Shown: in pieces, positions 61,976 through 64,000 of the stretch | Numbering within the stretch: the stretch's first letter is position 1 | Layout of the letters: each line of letters begins with the position of its first letter | Source: JAPLDA01 sp043787975 | GTDB taxonomy: Bacteria > Bacteroidota > Bacteroidia > AKYH767-A > 2013-40CM-41-45 | Length of the DNA stretch: 64,000 bases | Reading direction: 5' to 3' | Assembly (NCBI GenBank): GCA_043787975.1 | Contig: JAYVUK010000007.1 | Location: 1 to 64,000 of the forward strand | Notes under the pieces: model-generated | The model's input: the letters and a program-made list of their open reading frames with translations, nothing else | Told to the model about the DNA's origin: nothing | Database searches by the model: none | Position numbers and translations under genes: made by a program

Positions 61976-62827
61976 TCAAACCTTTTTGACCTGTACTTCA
62001 TTCAGATCGGCTAGTAAGCTTTTTGAAAAGATGTTGAAATACCGTTTCTGCCTGAGAGCACCGACCCATCGTATTCCACCAATAACATTCGCAAGAAAGA
62101 CCTCATCTGCTTTCATCACATGATCAACAGTTAACGTGGTCTCGTGAATTTTTTTTCCGCGTTCCCTCAATAACTCCATGAGTTGTTCGCGCATCACTCC
62201 TGCCACACAGCCATCTGTTAAAGAAGGTGTGTAGACTTCATCTTTTGAAACCAGGAAAATGTTTGCCGTAATTGCTTCGATGATTTTACCATCCGTATTA
62301 ACGAGTATGCAATCATCCAGTCCTTGCTGCATCTTATAAATTCCTGCCATGACATACACCAAAGCATTCGATGATTTAATGCTTGAAAATTTATTTTTTG
62401 ATTTCGCGATGTCTGTGAATACTTCTATTCTCAGCGGGTTTTCATTTAACTGGTATTCCTTTTCTTCCAACGGTTCTGCCTCTATCATAAATGAAACTTC
62501 ATTGGTTTCCGGAGCATAGCCACCGCCTTCATTCCGAAAAACTTCCAACCGGATGCGCCCATTTCCTTTTAGTTCATTCAACTGATCAAGGTGACGAATG
62601 AGGAGATGCAGGTTGTGGAAATTAAAATCATCGCGCCATTTCATACCGAGCAGATCCATGCTTCTTCTTAAGCGATTGAGGTGCTTTTCAAAAAAAAGAA
62701 TCTCACCATGCATCAGGCGGATCGTTTCAAACACGGCATCACCATAACGAAACGCACGGTTGTTCGACATCAGCACTGGCTGATCAGCAGGAAGAATGTT
62801 ACCGTTGTAGTTAACGAAAGTGTTCAT
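61976..62827 (-). CDS. Class IV aminotransferase (PabC/IlvE-like)
   Basis: A 283-residue PLP-dependent fold-type IV enzyme. MSNNRAFRYGDAVFETIRLM is the usual opening of 4-amino-4-deoxychorismate lyases and D-amino acid transaminases; the PLP Lys is K151 in SSIKSSNALVYV, and IIEAITANIFLV binds the cofactor phosphate. PabC would cleave aminodeoxychorismate to p-aminobenzoate; with a pabB in the same window that role is attractive, but branched-chain or D-amino acid transamination cannot be excluded. It stands alone between a palindromic repeat and gmhB, 59 bases upstream. Length is typical. Confidence 0.88.
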   Translation of the reverse strand: MNTFVNYNGNILPADQPVLMSNNRAFRYGDAVFETIRLMHGEILFFEKHLNRLRRSMDLLGMKWRDDFNFHNLHLLIRHLDQLNELKGNGRIRLEVFRNEGGGYAPETNEVSFMIEAEPLEEKEYQLNENPLRIEVFTDIAKSKNKFSSIKSSNALVYVMAGIYKMQQGLDDCILVNTDGKIIEAITANIFLVSKDEVYTPSLTDGCVAGVMREQLMELLRERGKKIHETTLTVDHVMKADEVFLANVIGGIRWVGALRQKRYFNIFSKSLLADLNEVQVKKV

Positions 62828-62886
62828 TGGAAAATTCTACTGCAAAATTACGAGAATGAGTTACTGAAAGATTGTTTTGAAAAAAT

Positions 62887-63369
62887 TTAATCAACAAGAT
62901 GAATAACATTCATCAAAGAACTGTTCGGATCAATTTTTATTGTCTTCACACCGGCTTTTTTTCCGGCTTCCACATCTCGATCGGCATCCCCGATAAAATA
63001 AGATAATGATGCGTCAATGCTAAAACGAGCGATTGCCTTTTCCAGCAGTTGTGAATCAGGCTTGCGGCAAATGCACTTTCCAATATCAGGATGATGCGGA
63101 CAGTAGTAGATTTCGGCAAGTTCGATTCTGTGATTTTTCAATGCACGAACCAAATGCAGATGGAGGTATTCAACTTCTTCCTTTTTATAAAGACCTTTTG
63201 CAATTCCTCCCTGGTTGGTGATGACAATGAGATGATATTTTTTCTCCCGGAATATTTTCAGTGCTTCAATCAACCCATCATTCAATTTAAAATCTTCAAG
63301 AAGCCATGTATAGTCACCTCGTTCAACATTGATGACTCCGTCACGATCAAGAAAAATTGCTTTGTTCAT
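62887..63369 (-). CDS. gmhB: D-glycero-D-manno-heptose 1,7-bisphosphate 7-phosphatase
   Basis: A 160-residue HAD-family phosphatase that removes the C7 phosphate in synthesis of the LPS heptose precursor. Nucleophile D8 and acid/base D10 are in IFLDRDGVIN; motif II is VITNQGGIAKG. The zinc-binding insert C90-x-H92 with C99 and C101 (YYCPHHPDIGKCICRKP) is characteristic of GmhB; motif IV is YFIGDADRDVEAG. No signal peptide, so cytosolic. The start overlaps the rhomboid gene stop by one base (tgatg), so the two are translated together. Related histidinol-phosphatases share this fold but the zinc loop favours GmhB. Confidence 0.93.
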   Translation of the reverse strand: MNKAIFLDRDGVINVERGDYTWLLEDFKLNDGLIEALKIFREKKYHLIVITNQGGIAKGLYKKEEVEYLHLHLVRALKNHRIELAEIYYCPHHPDIGKCICRKPDSQLLEKAIARFSIDASLSYFIGDADRDVEAGKKAGVKTIKIDPNSSLMNVIHLVD

Positions 63370-63986
63370 CAGATGGAATGCCGGAAATAAATAAGTTGCT
63401 GGAAGAATAAAACAATCAACGATGGTTTCAGAATGATTGTTAAAAAGAAACCGTACAAGGCTCCCCAGAAATGAGCGTCATGATTCACATTGTCACGACC
63501 ACGCTTGGAAGCGTAAACACAATATACCAGGTAACCAACTCCGAAAATTATTGCGGGCAATGGAATGATACCAAACACATAAAGCTTTTCCAGCGGATTC
63601 AATAAAATGAAAGCAAACACCACCGATGAAACGGCTCCTGATGCGCCCAGTGCATTATAACCCGGATCATCCTTATGCTTGCCATACGTTGGAAGTACAG
63701 ACATCATCATACCTCCGATGTATAAAAGCAAAAAGTAACTGGTTGACTTCTCTTCAAATATTTCACGAAAGTAGGATTCAACATAACTTCCAAAAAAATA
63801 AAGGACGTACATGTTTACCAACAGATGCATCCAGTCGGCATGAATCAATGCGCTGCTGATAAAACGATACCATTGCCTGTCGGTATGAATCAGGTACGGA
63901 TTGAAAATCATCCTGCTTCTCATTTCGTTTGACTGAAATGCTAAAAAAGAAATGACACAGGTAATAATCAGGAGGTAGATAGTCAC
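63369..63986 (-). CDS. Rhomboid family intramembrane serine protease
   Basis: A 205-residue membrane protease with six spans. The catalytic serine S116 is in GASGAVS and the catalytic His H172 is in HDAHFWGALYGF; the L1 loop with the conserved W-R-type region and HADWMHLLVNMYVLYFFG precede them. The enzyme cleaves within transmembrane helices of unknown substrates. The first 20 residues (MTIYLLIITCVISFLAFQSN) form the first membrane span. It is the first gene of a coupled pair with gmhB, an arrangement without obvious functional logic. Only 14 bases remain to the window edge, so its promoter is not seen. Confidence 0.93.
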   Translation of the reverse strand: MTIYLLIITCVISFLAFQSNEMRSRMIFNPYLIHTDRQWYRFISSALIHADWMHLLVNMYVLYFFGSYVESYFREIFEEKSTSYFLLLYIGGMMMSVLPTYGKHKDDPGYNALGASGAVSSVVFAFILLNPLEKLYVFGIIPLPAIIFGVGYLVYCVYASKRGRDNVNHDAHFWGALYGFFLTIILKPSLIVLFFQQLIYFRHSI

Positions 63987-64000
63987 TGCTTCGAATTACG

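Overview
The window is a gene-dense chromosomal segment of a member of the Bacteroidota, class Bacteroidia. The evidence is lineage-specific machinery and gene neighbourhoods: two secreted proteins with type IX secretion (T9SS) C-terminal sorting domains, a PorV-like/PorU2-like pair, a small protein with a GldM C-terminal-like segment, a BatA-type protein followed by a degenerate dihydroorotase, TIGR02757 and DUF4290 proteins, and an M23 peptidase divergent from alaS. Two promoter-like sites match the Bacteroidota form TTG-N17-TAnnTTTG. I cannot place it below class level with confidence. No prophage, insertion sequence, CRISPR array or rRNA operon is visible.

Layout. 1-3.3 kb is an accessory-looking, AT-rich stretch with an edge-truncated tail-fibre-like secreted protein, a T9SS cargo protein and a Mor-like HTH protein. 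3.8-13.3 kb holds thiolase, an NlpC/P60 peptidase, clpB, a second T9SS cargo, kdsD and recQ. 13.4-21.4 kb has purS/pssA on the minus strand, then the PorV-like and PorU2-like genes. 21.5-31.1 kb has a large GT-C-like membrane protein and then lnt, lpdA, hemH, pabB, tilS and a small membrane protein; the last four are closely packed. 31.2-33.9 kb has a tandem Usp protein, a thioredoxin-like protein, a higBA toxin-antitoxin pair and tRNA-Lys(UUU) with its own promoter and terminator. 34-40 kb is a minus-strand run: a GNAT-like protein, a dihydroorotase homologue, a BatA-type protein, TIGR02757 and a lone receiver domain. 40-43.4 kb is AT-rich and poorly characterised, with a 65-codon candidate small secreted protein, a helical-repeat protein, two small secreted proteins and long non-coding gaps. 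43.5-50.6 kb contains lemA with two TPM-domain genes, a complete three-gene ABC importer and dsbD. 50.6-64 kb has a short PhnA-type protein, an orphan membrane PAS protein, a MerR regulator, an M23 peptidase, alaS, carA, a uvrD/pcrA helicase, DUF4290, a class IV aminotransferase, gmhB and a rhomboid protease.

How the genes work together. Envelope biogenesis dominates: kdsD (KDO synthesis) and gmhB (heptose synthesis) for lipopolysaccharide, lnt for lipoproteins, pssA for phospholipid, M23 and C40 peptidases for the wall, dsbD for periplasmic thiols, and T9SS components with two cargo proteins. pabB and the class IV aminotransferase could give folate p-aminobenzoate. carA supplies carbamoyl phosphate, while the dihydroorotase homologue has lost metal and substrate ligands and is probably not the catalytic enzyme.

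Intergenic DNA carries several short repeat families. Some are perfect inverted repeats, often between converging genes. Others are short tandem or interspersed repeats just upstream of start codons. I found no clearly new multi-gene system. The most interesting unexplained items are the small secreted peptide gene beside the helical-repeat protein at 40.3-42.2 kb, the PorV-like/PorU2-like pair, the orphan PAS protein and the repeat-bearing gene leaders.
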